A stretch of DNA of 61,856 nt from Granulicella sp. (lineage in GTDB: Bacteria; Acidobacteriota; Terriglobia; Terriglobales; Acidobacteriaceae). Made by a program: the position numbers and the translations under genes. Under the pieces are notes generated by a model. The model saw only the letters and a program-made list of their open reading frames with translations. It had not been told where the DNA came from and did not search any database. Of the stretch, positions 44,831 through 54,019 are shown in pieces; the first letter of the stretch is position 1, and each line of letters begins with the position of its first letter. The DNA is taken from contig JANXYX010000032.1 in the NCBI GenBank assembly GCA_025408425.1, positions 1 through 61,856 of the forward strand, given 5' to 3'.

Positions 44831-44887
44831 TTGACATAGCCCCTCGATGACAAATATTGTTGCTCGCCGTGGTGATAAAGCGCTTTA
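44831..44887 (+). promoter_or_regulatory. Promoter P1 with LacI-type operator
   Basis: TTGACA (44831-44836), 18-bp spacer, TATTGT (44855-44860), 15 bp, then the perfect palindrome TAAAGCGCTTTA (44876-44887). The operator lies just past the expected start point, a classic repression position. It is in the 606-bp gap 44637-45242. Confidence 0.68.
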
Positions 44888-45038
44888 GTTCGTCGGCTAC
44901 GAGCAAGGATAAAAGTCTGTACTCCCGTATAGACATTCGAATCGAGTCGACAATTGCCTTATTCCCCGCACACGGAATGCGGTTACTGATCTTTAACTGC
45001 TTCCATTTCAAACAAAACAGGGCACTTCGAGATTCTTC

Positions 45039-45096
45039 TTGACACTGTCTCATCTGCACGAATATTGTGGCACGCAGGAGTGGTTAAACGCTTTAA
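45039..45096 (+). promoter_or_regulatory. Promoter P2 with LacI-type operator
   Basis: TTGACA (45039-45044), 18-bp spacer, TATTGT (45063-45068), 15 bp, then TTAAA-CGC-TTTAA (45084-45096). The -35, spacer length, -10 and operator offset all equal those of P1. It is about 147 bp before the receptor start. Confidence 0.68.
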
Positions 45097-45242
45097 TAGG
45101 TTTCCGCCCGATTACTCGAAGTGAACAAGCAAGGCAATAAGACAGGGAAGCGATCCTGCAACCCCATCCATTGTCTGGTTTAGTTCCACTTCAAAAGAAG
45201 CATTTTGACCAAACTGTAGGCATTTAGAGAGAGGCAAATCAT

Positions 45243-48200
45243 ATGAATGGTAGAAACTTTGCGAAATACAGGTTCTTCCTGTTGCCGCTGTTTCTGTTAC
45301 TGACCTGCGTGAGTGTCCTTGCGCAGCAGAATTCACTCATCACAGGCACCGTCCTCGACAAAGAGGGCGCAGCAATCCCAAGCGCACAGGTTTCCCTTAC
45401 GGATATCGCCACTGGCTATGTCTCCAAAACGGAGAGCAACGCCAATGGCTATTTCAGCTTCCCGGCTCTCAACATCGGCACCTACGACCTCAAGGTTTCG
45501 GCGAAGGGTTTCCAAACCTCTATCTCCAAGGGTCTCGTCCTCAACGTCTCACAGACACTTCGGGTAGACCCCGTCATGACAGTCGGTAGCGTCGAGCAGA
45601 CCGTCACTGTTGAGGCAGACGCTCTCGCGGTGCAGTCCGACTCCAACGTAGTCAGTACCCTGATCAGCGCCGAGCAGATCAGCGAACTTGCTACAGAAAA
45701 CCGCAACTTTGCTGCACTGGTCGCCCTCGGCCTCGGTGTCAGCTCGCTTCTGCCTGATAGCAACACGCCAACCTCCGTCGCATCCAGTTTCTCCATCAGT
45801 GTTAACGGTTTGCGTCAGAGCCATAACATCTGGTTGATTGATGGCGGCGAAGCAGATGACCGCGGCGGCGCCGGCGGCATGGACATCATGCCTTCACAGG
45901 ATGCCATCGCCCAGGTTGAAACCCTCTCATCAAACTATCCTCCCGACTACGGTATCTCCTCGGGAGCAACAATGAGCCTTGGCCTCAAGAGCGGAACCCA
46001 GAAGTTCCATGGAACACTCTTCGAGTTCAATCGCAACACTGCCTTCAACGCCAACAGCTTCTTCAATAAGCAAGCCAACCCAGTCAAGAATCGCTCGAAG
46101 CTGAACTACAACATCTTCGGCTTCAACATCGGCGGCCCACTCTACATCCCGGGCGTCTACAACACCAACAAGCAGAAGACCTTCTTCTTCTGGAACGAAG
46201 AGTGGCGCAGACTGATTCAGGGCAGCAGCCCGAATCAGCAGAATGCGCTTGCAGCAGCCGACTTCCCGACTGCCGGCCAGAACCTCACCTACGTCGCACC
46301 AGCTTTCGCTAGCACCACAGTCCTCAAGGTTCCAACCGTAGGCGACCCGGTTTACAACGCCAAGTTGGCTGCACTGGGACTAACCCCAGGACAGGCTTTT
46401 CCTGGAAACGTAATTCCATCTGCTTTGTTTGATCCGAATGCGGTTCTGTACCTGAACTCCGGACTCATCCCCAAGCCGAATACCGCAGCCGGTTACAACA
46501 TCGGTTCAGCAACTCTGCCCATTAACGTACGCGATGACGTTGTTCGTATCGATCACCGCTTCAACGAAAAATGGCAGGTTCTCGCCCACTATCTGCACGA
46601 CTCCGTCACGCAGGGTAACCCATCGGCAATGCTTGGCTGGTCTGGTTCCAGCTACAACACCATCACCAGCACGCTCTCCAATCCGTCAAACAGCGCGGCT
46701 GTAAAGCTGACCGGTACGGTTACACCGAACCTGTTGGTCGAAGCCAGCATGAACTACGACGGCAACATCATCGACATCGTCAACAGTGCGAATGGCAACC
46801 TGCCAAGCGGCTGGTCGGCGAACAAGTACTTCGCTAATGGTGCCAAGAGCATGCCAGGCGTTCGGCTAGGTACCCCTTATGGCACGAACGAACTCCCTGG
46901 GTCCGCTCCGTGGCACAACGCGGCGGAAGACTATAGCCCCAAGCTTGACGTCTCCTACACTCAAGGCAAGCATGCTATGAAGTTTGGCTTGAGCTACAAC
47001 CGCTATACCAAGAACCAGAAATTGTTTCTGGATTCCGAAGGTGACTACTCGTTTGGCACTCTGACCGGCGACTCCGCAATGGACCTGCTTCTGGGCCTTG
47101 CCAGTGGCTACTCTGAGTCTCAGATCGCACCTATCCGCCACTACGTAAACCAGACCACTTCGGCTTACGTAATGGATACTTGGCACGTCACTCCACGTCT
47201 CAGCTTGCAGTTGGGCCTCCGTTACGATGCTCTTCCGCACGCATTTGAGCGCGCTAACCAGGTTGCCAACTTCAATCCAGAACACTACCTCGCCAGCCTC
47301 ACACCAGTTTGGAACTCCAACGGTACGCTCAATCAGACCGGACCTGGGTTCACCACTCCTGCCGGTGCATCCCAGCCGTTCTACCTGAACGGAATGGACC
47401 TGGCCGGTCAAAATGGAGTCCCGGTTGGTCTTGTCACCAACGATTACAAAACTCTGCAGCCACGTGTTGGTTTCTCTGAGGATCTCTTTGGAGACGGCAA
47501 GACGGTTCTGCGTGGTGGCTTCGGAACGTTCTTCGAGCGCCTGCAAGGGAACGACATCTACAACGCTGCTACTGCACCACCGTTCGCAAATACTCCTTCT
47601 GCGACCAACGTCTACATGAGCAATCCGCATACCAGCTATGTCACCGGTTCTACTGCAGCTCTCCCGTTTTTTGCGCAGGGCGTTACCAGCCTTGCTCACA
47701 TCTATCGGGCACCTGCAGTGGCACAGTATAGCCTTGGCATCCAGCGCCAGCTGGTTCCCTCGGTCGTTATGGTGGTCCAGTATGTTGGTAACCTGGCATG
47801 GCATCAGAACATCAACCGCAACATTAACAACTACTCACTCAACACGCCTCTTGCGATTCGAGCCAATGCGGGCGATCCAAGCAACCACGCCGTAACGTGT
47901 AATACAGCGTTGCCTGTGACGTCGACGAATTGCCCCAACTCGTCGCTGCCCAACGGCAACATCTACCGCACGTTCCAGGGTTTCTCTGGAATCAACCAGC
48001 AGGAAAATACCACGAATGGCGGCTATAACGGCTTCCAGACCGGTATTCGCGCCCAGAATAAATGGGGCCTCAGCGGTGAACTCGATTACACGTACTCACA
48101 CGAGATCGATCTCACCAGCGGCGACCTTGCTAATATCGCAAATCCCTACAACCTGAAGTATGACAAGGGTTCCGGATCGTATGATCGGCGTCATATCCTT

Positions 48201-48758
48201 AGCGCAAACTACATCTACAAACTGCCGATCTTCAACACCGGCAACGGACTTACCCACTCTGTCCTCGGAGGATGGGAGGTTGCCGGTACTGCAATCTTCC
48301 AGACGGGTACTCCCGTAGTAACCACCTTGAGCGCAAACTACGATCCAATTGGTTTGGGCGGCGGCTACACCAACCGTCCCAATATCAATGGAAAAGTCAA
48401 CTACACCAAGACGCTTGCACATTGGTATGATCGCTCGGTTCTGAGTGCTCCTACCCCTGTGTGGCAGGGCGGTGCGAACCAGGGCTTTGGAAACCTCAGA
48501 AGGGACGCGATTGTCGGACCCGGACGTGTGAACTTTACGACTTCAATCTATAAGTCGTTTGCGATCACCGAGCGGGCGCGCTTCGAGTTCCGCGCTGAGT
48601 CATTCAATACCTTCAACCACACGGAGTTCAACGGACTCAGCTCAGGTGCTGGATTCAATGCATCCAACGGTGTCGTCACACCGAACGGCAACGTAGGTGC
48701 TGTCACCAGCACCTACGATCCTCGGGCATTGGAGTTCGGTGGCAAGTTGATCTTCTAA
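45243..48758 (+). CDS. Oar-like TonB-dependent receptor with carboxypeptidase-regulatory domain
   Basis: A 1171-aa outer-membrane protein. Signal peptide (LLTCVSVLAQ), then a CarboxypepD_reg-like domain (ITGTVLDKEGAAIPSAQVSLTDIATG, about 33-115), a plug (GLRQSHNIWLIDGGEADDRGGAGG) and a large barrel with Oar-type stretches (FHGTLFEFNRNTAFNANSFF, RFEFRAESFNTFNHTEF) and terminal GKLIF. This class is greatly expanded in Acidobacteria and presumed to import plant or microbial oligosaccharides. Two tandem promoters with LacI-type sites precede it, and a strong terminator follows. Confidence 0.93.
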   Translation: MNGRNFAKYRFFLLPLFLLLTCVSVLAQQNSLITGTVLDKEGAAIPSAQVSLTDIATGYVSKTESNANGYFSFPALNIGTYDLKVSAKGFQTSISKGLVLNVSQTLRVDPVMTVGSVEQTVTVEADALAVQSDSNVVSTLISAEQISELATENRNFAALVALGLGVSSLLPDSNTPTSVASSFSISVNGLRQSHNIWLIDGGEADDRGGAGGMDIMPSQDAIAQVETLSSNYPPDYGISSGATMSLGLKSGTQKFHGTLFEFNRNTAFNANSFFNKQANPVKNRSKLNYNIFGFNIGGPLYIPGVYNTNKQKTFFFWNEEWRRLIQGSSPNQQNALAAADFPTAGQNLTYVAPAFASTTVLKVPTVGDPVYNAKLAALGLTPGQAFPGNVIPSALFDPNAVLYLNSGLIPKPNTAAGYNIGSATLPINVRDDVVRIDHRFNEKWQVLAHYLHDSVTQGNPSAMLGWSGSSYNTITSTLSNPSNSAAVKLTGTVTPNLLVEASMNYDGNIIDIVNSANGNLPSGWSANKYFANGAKSMPGVRLGTPYGTNELPGSAPWHNAAEDYSPKLDVSYTQGKHAMKFGLSYNRYTKNQKLFLDSEGDYSFGTLTGDSAMDLLLGLASGYSESQIAPIRHYVNQTTSAYVMDTWHVTPRLSLQLGLRYDALPHAFERANQVANFNPEHYLASLTPVWNSNGTLNQTGPGFTTPAGASQPFYLNGMDLAGQNGVPVGLVTNDYKTLQPRVGFSEDLFGDGKTVLRGGFGTFFERLQGNDIYNAATAPPFANTPSATNVYMSNPHTSYVTGSTAALPFFAQGVTSLAHIYRAPAVAQYSLGIQRQLVPSVVMVVQYVGNLAWHQNINRNINNYSLNTPLAIRANAGDPSNHAVTCNTALPVTSTNCPNSSLPNGNIYRTFQGFSGINQQENTTNGGYNGFQTGIRAQNKWGLSGELDYTYSHEIDLTSGDLANIANPYNLKYDKGSGSYDRRHILSANYIYKLPIFNTGNGLTHSVLGGWEVAGTAIFQTGTPVVTTLSANYDPIGLGGGYTNRPNINGKVNYTKTLAHWYDRSVLSAPTPVWQGGANQGFGNLRRDAIVGPGRVNFTTSIYKSFAITERARFEFRAESFNTFNHTEFNGLSSGAGFNASNGVVTPNGNVGAVTSTYDPRALEFGGKLIF

Positions 48759-48776
48759 ACGCTCTACCAACCCTTG

Positions 48777-48801
48777 GCGCGGCAGGCAACCCCTGCCGCG
48801 C
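48777..48801 (+). terminator. Rho-independent terminator after the Oar-like gene
   Basis: A perfect 10-bp stem (GCGCGGCAGG / CCTGCCGCGC) with loop CAACC is followed by TTTGTTTTGTTTG, 18 bp past the stop codon. Confidence 0.88.
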
Positions 48802-48888
48802 TTTGTTTTGTTTGTGCCTTGGTGGTGAGCTTGCCACTGGCTCTTCACCAAAGGTACCGTAAGTAGAGCGATGGAATGGGAGGAAACA

Positions 48889-50046
48889 GTGAAGGGGTTT
48901 TACCGGGTTTGGCGGCATGTCGGTCTCGCATGGGTTACTTGCCTTGGCATTTCGCACATTCACGCTCAAACCAATGATCGCGCCAACGCATTAGCCCTCG
49001 AACAACAGGGGCGGAATGCTGAAGCGGCCCAGATATGGGGCGGCATCGCCAGCACTAGTCCGCGCAATGCCGAAGCTCTCGCGCATCTCGGGCTCATCGA
49101 CGCCCGGCAAGAGCACTACAATGAAGCGATCAGCCACTATCGCCAGGCATTGGCTTTGGATCCAAATCTTCCTGGCCTGCAGATGAACCTCGGACTTGCG
49201 TACTTCAAGGCAACACAATTTCCAGAGGCTATCAAAAACTTCACTGCGGAGATCCGCAAGCATCCGGGCGACCAGCGTCTCACCATCCTGCTGGGCATGG
49301 CTCATTACGGTATGGGCGATTATTTGGTAGCGATTCCGTACCTGAAGCAGGCTGCCACGAGAGACCCGCAGAGCTTGCCGTTGCGGCTGACCTTGGCACA
49401 CAGTTGCCTATGGAGTAAGCAGTTTGACTGCGTATTGGAGGTCTACCAGGAGATTCTCGCTTTGAATGCCGACTCTCCTGAAGCGGACATGCTCGTCGGT
49501 GAAGCACTCGACGAGAAAGGCGACGAGGCTGGCGCTATTGAACAGTTTCGTTCTGCCGAGAAGGCAAATACGAAAGAGCCTAATGTTCACTTTGGGTTAG
49601 GCTATCTGCTTTGGAAGCAGAGCCATTTCGAAGAAGCTGCCAAAGAGTTCCAGGCGGAACTCGATAACGACTCAACCCACGTTCAAGCGCGAGCCTATCT
49701 GGGAGATTCCTATGTTGCGTTGAATAACTACGCAAAGGCTCAGCCAGAGTTGGAAAGCGTAAATGTGACAGACCCCTCGTTGGCGATGGTTCACCGTGAT
49801 CTCGGCACTGTCTATGTCAGTCTCGGAAGAAATGAAGAGGCAATTGCCGAGTTGCATAAGGCGATTGAGCTTGATCCTACGGATGTGGCGCCCCATTGGC
49901 GGCTGGCGAAGCTGTATCAGTCCATTGGGAAAAAGGAAGAAGCCAAGGCTGAATTCGCCAAAGCAAGCACCATGAAGAAAGAATCGAGCCAATCGAGCCA
50001 GGCTCTGTATCAAAAACTCAGCTCAGCCCAACCCGCTCAGCAGTAG
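48889..50046 (+). CDS. Secreted TPR-repeat protein
   Basis: A 385-aa protein starting at GTG 48889, which has GGGAGG just upstream (ATG 48871 is the alternative). The signal peptide ends near ISHIHAQ. About nine tetratricopeptide repeats follow (e.g. AEALAHLGLIDARQEHYNEAISHYRQALALDPN; AEAIAELHKAIELDPTDVAPHWRLAKLY). It is a periplasmic protein-interaction scaffold. Acidobacterial loci often pair such TPR proteins with multihaem cytochromes and Oar receptors, as here, but a partner cannot be named. Confidence 0.88.
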   Translation: MKGFYRVWRHVGLAWVTCLGISHIHAQTNDRANALALEQQGRNAEAAQIWGGIASTSPRNAEALAHLGLIDARQEHYNEAISHYRQALALDPNLPGLQMNLGLAYFKATQFPEAIKNFTAEIRKHPGDQRLTILLGMAHYGMGDYLVAIPYLKQAATRDPQSLPLRLTLAHSCLWSKQFDCVLEVYQEILALNADSPEADMLVGEALDEKGDEAGAIEQFRSAEKANTKEPNVHFGLGYLLWKQSHFEEAAKEFQAELDNDSTHVQARAYLGDSYVALNNYAKAQPELESVNVTDPSLAMVHRDLGTVYVSLGRNEEAIAELHKAIELDPTDVAPHWRLAKLYQSIGKKEEAKAEFAKASTMKKESSQSSQALYQKLSSAQPAQQ

Positions 50047-50133
50047 CAAGGTGGCGCTTCAACAGTGCCGGCTCAAGTGGTTCGGCAATTGCCTGGCAGC
50101 AACTAGGAAAAAACACGTACTCAGGAGATGGAT

Positions 50134-50538
50134 TCAGCGCTCCTTGAGCTTTTCCTTGACACCCTTCGCTAGCTTCTCAATTTCTCCGGCTTTGTTCGCG
50201 TTGGACATCATTGCCGAGCCCTTTTCATGCGTGGCCACGTCGGCTTTCAGTTCCTGCGCCAATAATAGAAGTTTGTTCGCATCGAGCCATATCTCGCGTG
50301 CGCGCAACTGGTTCTTGAGCATTATTAGATCCTGCTGCTGCTTGGCCCGTACGGGATCATTGCTGTATTCCCGTTGCAGGTCAGGTGGCCGCGGCGTCGG
50401 ATCAACCAGAATTAGCTGGCGTGGTGGAGAATTTGCATCTTGCGCCATGGCGACGAAAGGGAGCGTGCAAGGCACCAGGACGGCTAAAGCAAATCGGCGA
50501 AACAGCGATTGTGAAGCAGTGAGACATGTCATTGTCAT
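50134..50538 (-). CDS. Small secreted coiled-coil protein (paralogue of 39830-40237)
   Basis: A 134-aa protein with a signal peptide (LVPCTLPFVAMAQ, to about residue 33) and a helical C-terminus LDANKLLLLAQELKADVATHE...AGEIEKLAKGVKEKLKER. This aligns with the corresponding segment of the 39830 protein (D-x-N-K-L-x-x-L-A-Q-E-L-K-A-[ED]-V-A; E-[VI]-E-K-L-A-K). The middle regions differ. It is divergent from a carbohydrate-active gene, like its paralogue. Function unknown. Confidence 0.8.
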   Translation of the reverse strand: MTMTCLTASQSLFRRFALAVLVPCTLPFVAMAQDANSPPRQLILVDPTPRPPDLQREYSNDPVRAKQQQDLIMLKNQLRAREIWLDANKLLLLAQELKADVATHEKGSAMMSNANKAGEIEKLAKGVKEKLKER

Positions 50539-50781
50539 TGGTTCGCCTCCCTAATCAGCAATGCCAAAAGCAGAACAGATGTATTAGAGCTTCGTCCAGC
50601 GAAATCTGATGTCGAGCGCCATCGCCTTGCCCTGCAAAGCGAGAGTACTCTTTGCATATTATTGATTCTGTTGTGATGGGAACTATCATAGCGCGCACCC
50701 ATGTGCCTCGCATCTGGCTGCGAAAAAGAAGTGTCCGGTAGCACGGGCGATCGGCCTGACCTATTTCGTCAATCAACAAGT

Positions 50782-50793
50782 GAGAACGTTATC
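50782..50793. promoter_or_regulatory. LacI-type operator candidate before the pectate-lyase-like gene
   Basis: GAGAACGTTATC has a perfect AACGTT core and 10 of 12 symmetric positions, 90-101 bp before the start at 50883. It lies in the 344-bp gap 50539-50882, which shows no other clear element. Confidence 0.35.
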
Positions 50794-50882
50794 GCCCCCA
50801 ATAGTTCTTGTCGCAAAGAGAATACGCTATAAAGGCTCTGCGGATTATTTCGACAATCTTCCCGCCGGAGCCTTCCTTCCTC

Positions 50883-53822
50883 ATGCGATCTGTACTTTCA
50901 GCATTTCTGCTGCTCGTCGCTGCTGCTTCATCCCTTGATGCGCAATCCGTGTATACCAAGCGGCCAGACGATGCAAACGCGGTCTACTTAAAGCATGGCA
51001 GCTTCGGCGCTGCCGCTGATGGCAATGCGGACGATACTGCAGCTATACAGGCCGCCATCGACCGCATACAGGAGACTACCGGCGAGGGCGTCGTCTTCGT
51101 CGCAGAGGGCCGCTATCGCATCAGCAGGACAATCTATCTCTGGTCGGGTATCCGCCTGATCGGCTACGGCCCACATCGTCCCGTCTTTGTACTCGGCGCG
51201 AACACATCAGGCTATCAGGAAGGCCATGAGTTTCTGGGCACCGGCCACTATATGCTGCAATTTGCGTCGCGACGGCCAGCAGCCGGAGCCGCTGTGGTCG
51301 ACGCCAACGAGTTCACCTTCTACAGTGGCATCAGCAACATGGACTTCGAGATCGGCGACGGCAACCCTGCCGCCATAGCTATTCGCTTCCACGTTGCCCA
51401 GCATTCCTTTCTTGCGCATATGAATTTCAAGGTGGGCCAGGGGCGCGCCGCGCTGGAAGACGTTGGCAACAATGCCAGCGATCTGCACATCGAAGGTGGT
51501 GAATATGGCATCATCTCCGTCCGTACCTCGCCTGCATGGCAGTTCCTGCTGATGGATTCCAGTCTTGAAGGCCAGCGCAAGGCTGCCATTCACACGCAGG
51601 AGGTTGGCATGACGCTGGTGCGCGATCGCATCGCGCATACCCCAGTCGCCGTCCAGATCACGAAAGGCATGGCCGAGCAGCTATATGGCCGTGACCTCAC
51701 GCTGGAGGACATCAGCCAGTCTGCCCTCATCCTCGGTGACGCACGTAAAGCACATCACGAGGTCACGCTCGATCACATCGTATGCAATAAGGTGCCGCAG
51801 TTCGTGCAGGGAGGTGAAGGCATCAGCGGCCTGACCACGCTGCATGCACCCGCAAAGCGCTACGTCGAAGAGCATCTGACCGTCGGGCTCGAGATCGGAC
51901 CCGATGGCCGCGAGCGCGGCGTCGCTATGCGGCACAAAGAAACTACCTCCGTACCCAAGACCCCCATCGCCACCGATATCCCTGCGCTGCCGCCCATGCA
52001 GGAATGGACCAATGTCCGCACACTTGGCGCAAAGGGAGACGGCGGCGCGGACGACACCACCGCGCTGCAGACAGCCATCGATCAGCATCGCGTCCTCTAC
52101 TTTCCCAGCGGCACCTACCGCGTCACCAACACACTCCGCCTACGGCAGGACAGTGTTCTTATCGGCTTCCACCCAGCCACAACGCTTATTACGATATGGG
52201 ACAACGAAGCCGCCTTCGAGGGCGAGGGCGGTCCCGTCCCCGTCGTCCTCAGCGCGCACGGAGGCGCGGCCATCATCGCCGGTATCGGCATCGCCACCGG
52301 CGACATCAATCCGCTCGCATCCGGCCTGGTATGGCGCGCAGGCCCCCGCTCCATGGTGGATGACGTGAACTTCATGCGTGGCCATGGCCGCATAAACTCA
52401 GCGCTCAGCCCAGGGATGCCACGGTCTGCCGGACCGCCCGTAGGCAACGAAACATATGTCGACACGCAATATCCCAGTCTGTGGGTGAATGACAATGGAG
52501 GCGGTCTTTTCCGCGGCATATGGACTGCAAGCACCATCGCCAGGGCGGGCCTGCGCGTAGAAAACACCAAAACGCCTGGCATCGTGTATCAGATGTCGTG
52601 CGAGCACCACATGCACCACGAGACGCAGTTCCATCACGCGTCTAATTGGATGGTCTATGCTTTGCAGACCGAGGAAGAGAAGCCCGCCGGAGCTGAATCC
52701 TTCTCGGTCGAACTTAGAGATGCGCACCACATCACCTTCGCGAACCTCTTCATGTATCGCGTCTCACGTAACGTCATGCCCAGGCTCAACGCTGTCGAAG
52801 CCACAAACTCCTCCGACATTCGCTTCGAGAACGTGCACAACTTCAGCCAGACACGCCTCGCCTTCGATAACAGCATCTCCGACCAGACCAGCGGCGTGCG
52901 CGTGCGTACCCATGACTTCACCGTTTTCGCGCTCACCTCAGCTGTCAAACCGGGTGCTCCGCTGCCGCTTCCCGCTGGTGTTTTTGCAGCAGATGCAAAC
53001 CTGGAACAACTCGCCACCGGCTTCAGCAATGCCTCCGGCCTCACCACCGATGATGCCGGCCACCTCTTCTTCACTGATGCAGCCCTGCACAAGATCTATC
53101 ACTGGAACGTGGAGACAAAACAGGCTGAACGGGTAACCGATAAGGTCGAAGCGCCAATGTCCGCAGGCTTCGTCGCGCCCGGTTCGCTGCTCGCGCTCGA
53201 TTACAGCAAGTCTGTCTTCAGCGTGGACCCGAGGACCGGCGCTATGGAGAAACTCAGGCCCGTCAGCAGTCCCGAGAGTGGCACCAGTCTGCTGCTGCCC
53301 GTTGGCTTTCATAACAGCATGAATACCCTCATGCGCCAGATGGAGCACCGCGGCGTAGTCTACGCACCGCGCAGTAATATGGCCGTCGTAGCCAAGGTCG
53401 CAGACGAACCCCGTGATTACTTTTATGCTCCGGGCACAGAGACCGCCATCATGGTCGGCGGCACGTGGCAGCCCATGATGCAGGCTTCGCAATGGCGTGT
53501 CTTCCACATTGGCGACGAACATCTCGCCGCGAGCGAGGAAGATGACACTATCTATCGCCTCAGGCTAAATAGCCTGAGCAGCATAACCGCCACAGAATTC
53601 GCACCGCGCGGTGGCTCAAGTGTCGTCACCGACACCGCAGGGAATGTTTACCTAGCCGAAGGTCAGCTCTACATCTATAACTCTGCCGGAAAACAGATTG
53701 GCATCGTCGAGATTCCTGAGCGTCCAGGCAGCCTCGCCTTTGGAGGAAGCGATCAGCGCACACTCTTCATCGGCACGCGCGGTTCGCTCTTCGCCATCCG
53801 TACCCAGGCAGCCGGCCGTTAG
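50883..53822 (+). CDS. Pectate-lyase/GH28-superfamily beta-helix fused to a propeller-like domain
   Basis: A 979-aa secreted protein. ATG 50883 gives a clean signal peptide (MRSVLSAFLLLVAAASSLDAQ); the frame opens at 50808 without a good start. Two pectate_lyase_3-type segments are seen: GSFGAAADGNADDTAAIQAAIDR (about 35-60) and VRTLGAKGDGGADDTTALQTAIDQ (about 380-403), the usual start of right-handed beta-helix domains. The C-terminal third resembles an SMP-30/NHL propeller (ASGLTTDDAGHLFFTDAALHKIYHWNVET; SVVTDTAGNVYLAEGQLYIYN). It may act on pectin or rhamnogalacturonan backbones. Catalytic residues could not be assigned. Confidence 0.83.
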   Translation: MRSVLSAFLLLVAAASSLDAQSVYTKRPDDANAVYLKHGSFGAAADGNADDTAAIQAAIDRIQETTGEGVVFVAEGRYRISRTIYLWSGIRLIGYGPHRPVFVLGANTSGYQEGHEFLGTGHYMLQFASRRPAAGAAVVDANEFTFYSGISNMDFEIGDGNPAAIAIRFHVAQHSFLAHMNFKVGQGRAALEDVGNNASDLHIEGGEYGIISVRTSPAWQFLLMDSSLEGQRKAAIHTQEVGMTLVRDRIAHTPVAVQITKGMAEQLYGRDLTLEDISQSALILGDARKAHHEVTLDHIVCNKVPQFVQGGEGISGLTTLHAPAKRYVEEHLTVGLEIGPDGRERGVAMRHKETTSVPKTPIATDIPALPPMQEWTNVRTLGAKGDGGADDTTALQTAIDQHRVLYFPSGTYRVTNTLRLRQDSVLIGFHPATTLITIWDNEAAFEGEGGPVPVVLSAHGGAAIIAGIGIATGDINPLASGLVWRAGPRSMVDDVNFMRGHGRINSALSPGMPRSAGPPVGNETYVDTQYPSLWVNDNGGGLFRGIWTASTIARAGLRVENTKTPGIVYQMSCEHHMHHETQFHHASNWMVYALQTEEEKPAGAESFSVELRDAHHITFANLFMYRVSRNVMPRLNAVEATNSSDIRFENVHNFSQTRLAFDNSISDQTSGVRVRTHDFTVFALTSAVKPGAPLPLPAGVFAADANLEQLATGFSNASGLTTDDAGHLFFTDAALHKIYHWNVETKQAERVTDKVEAPMSAGFVAPGSLLALDYSKSVFSVDPRTGAMEKLRPVSSPESGTSLLLPVGFHNSMNTLMRQMEHRGVVYAPRSNMAVVAKVADEPRDYFYAPGTETAIMVGGTWQPMMQASQWRVFHIGDEHLAASEEDDTIYRLRLNSLSSITATEFAPRGGSSVVTDTAGNVYLAEGQLYIYNSAGKQIGIVEIPERPGSLAFGGSDQRTLFIGTRGSLFAIRTQAAGR

Positions 53823-54019
53823 AGTCGCTGCGTACTATGTCTAGGGCTTGTATCCGGAGAAGTCGGCTCGGTCCATGGAACATGGACCGAGCGGATAGTT
53901 TCCGGCTTGCCCGTGATCCAAGGGAGATCTAGAGAGCTCGTCGCGAAATCAATACCAAGGAAGTGTCCCGTAACCATTCTGTCTCCTGGCTTATAACTTC
54001 TGCAGTCGCCATATGGAGG

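Noticed and set aside
46866..47804. 312-codon leftward open frame inside the Oar-like receptor gene
   Set aside because: It is fully antisense to a receptor with clear family sequence and shows no recognisable domain; long antisense frames are common in high-GC coding DNA.
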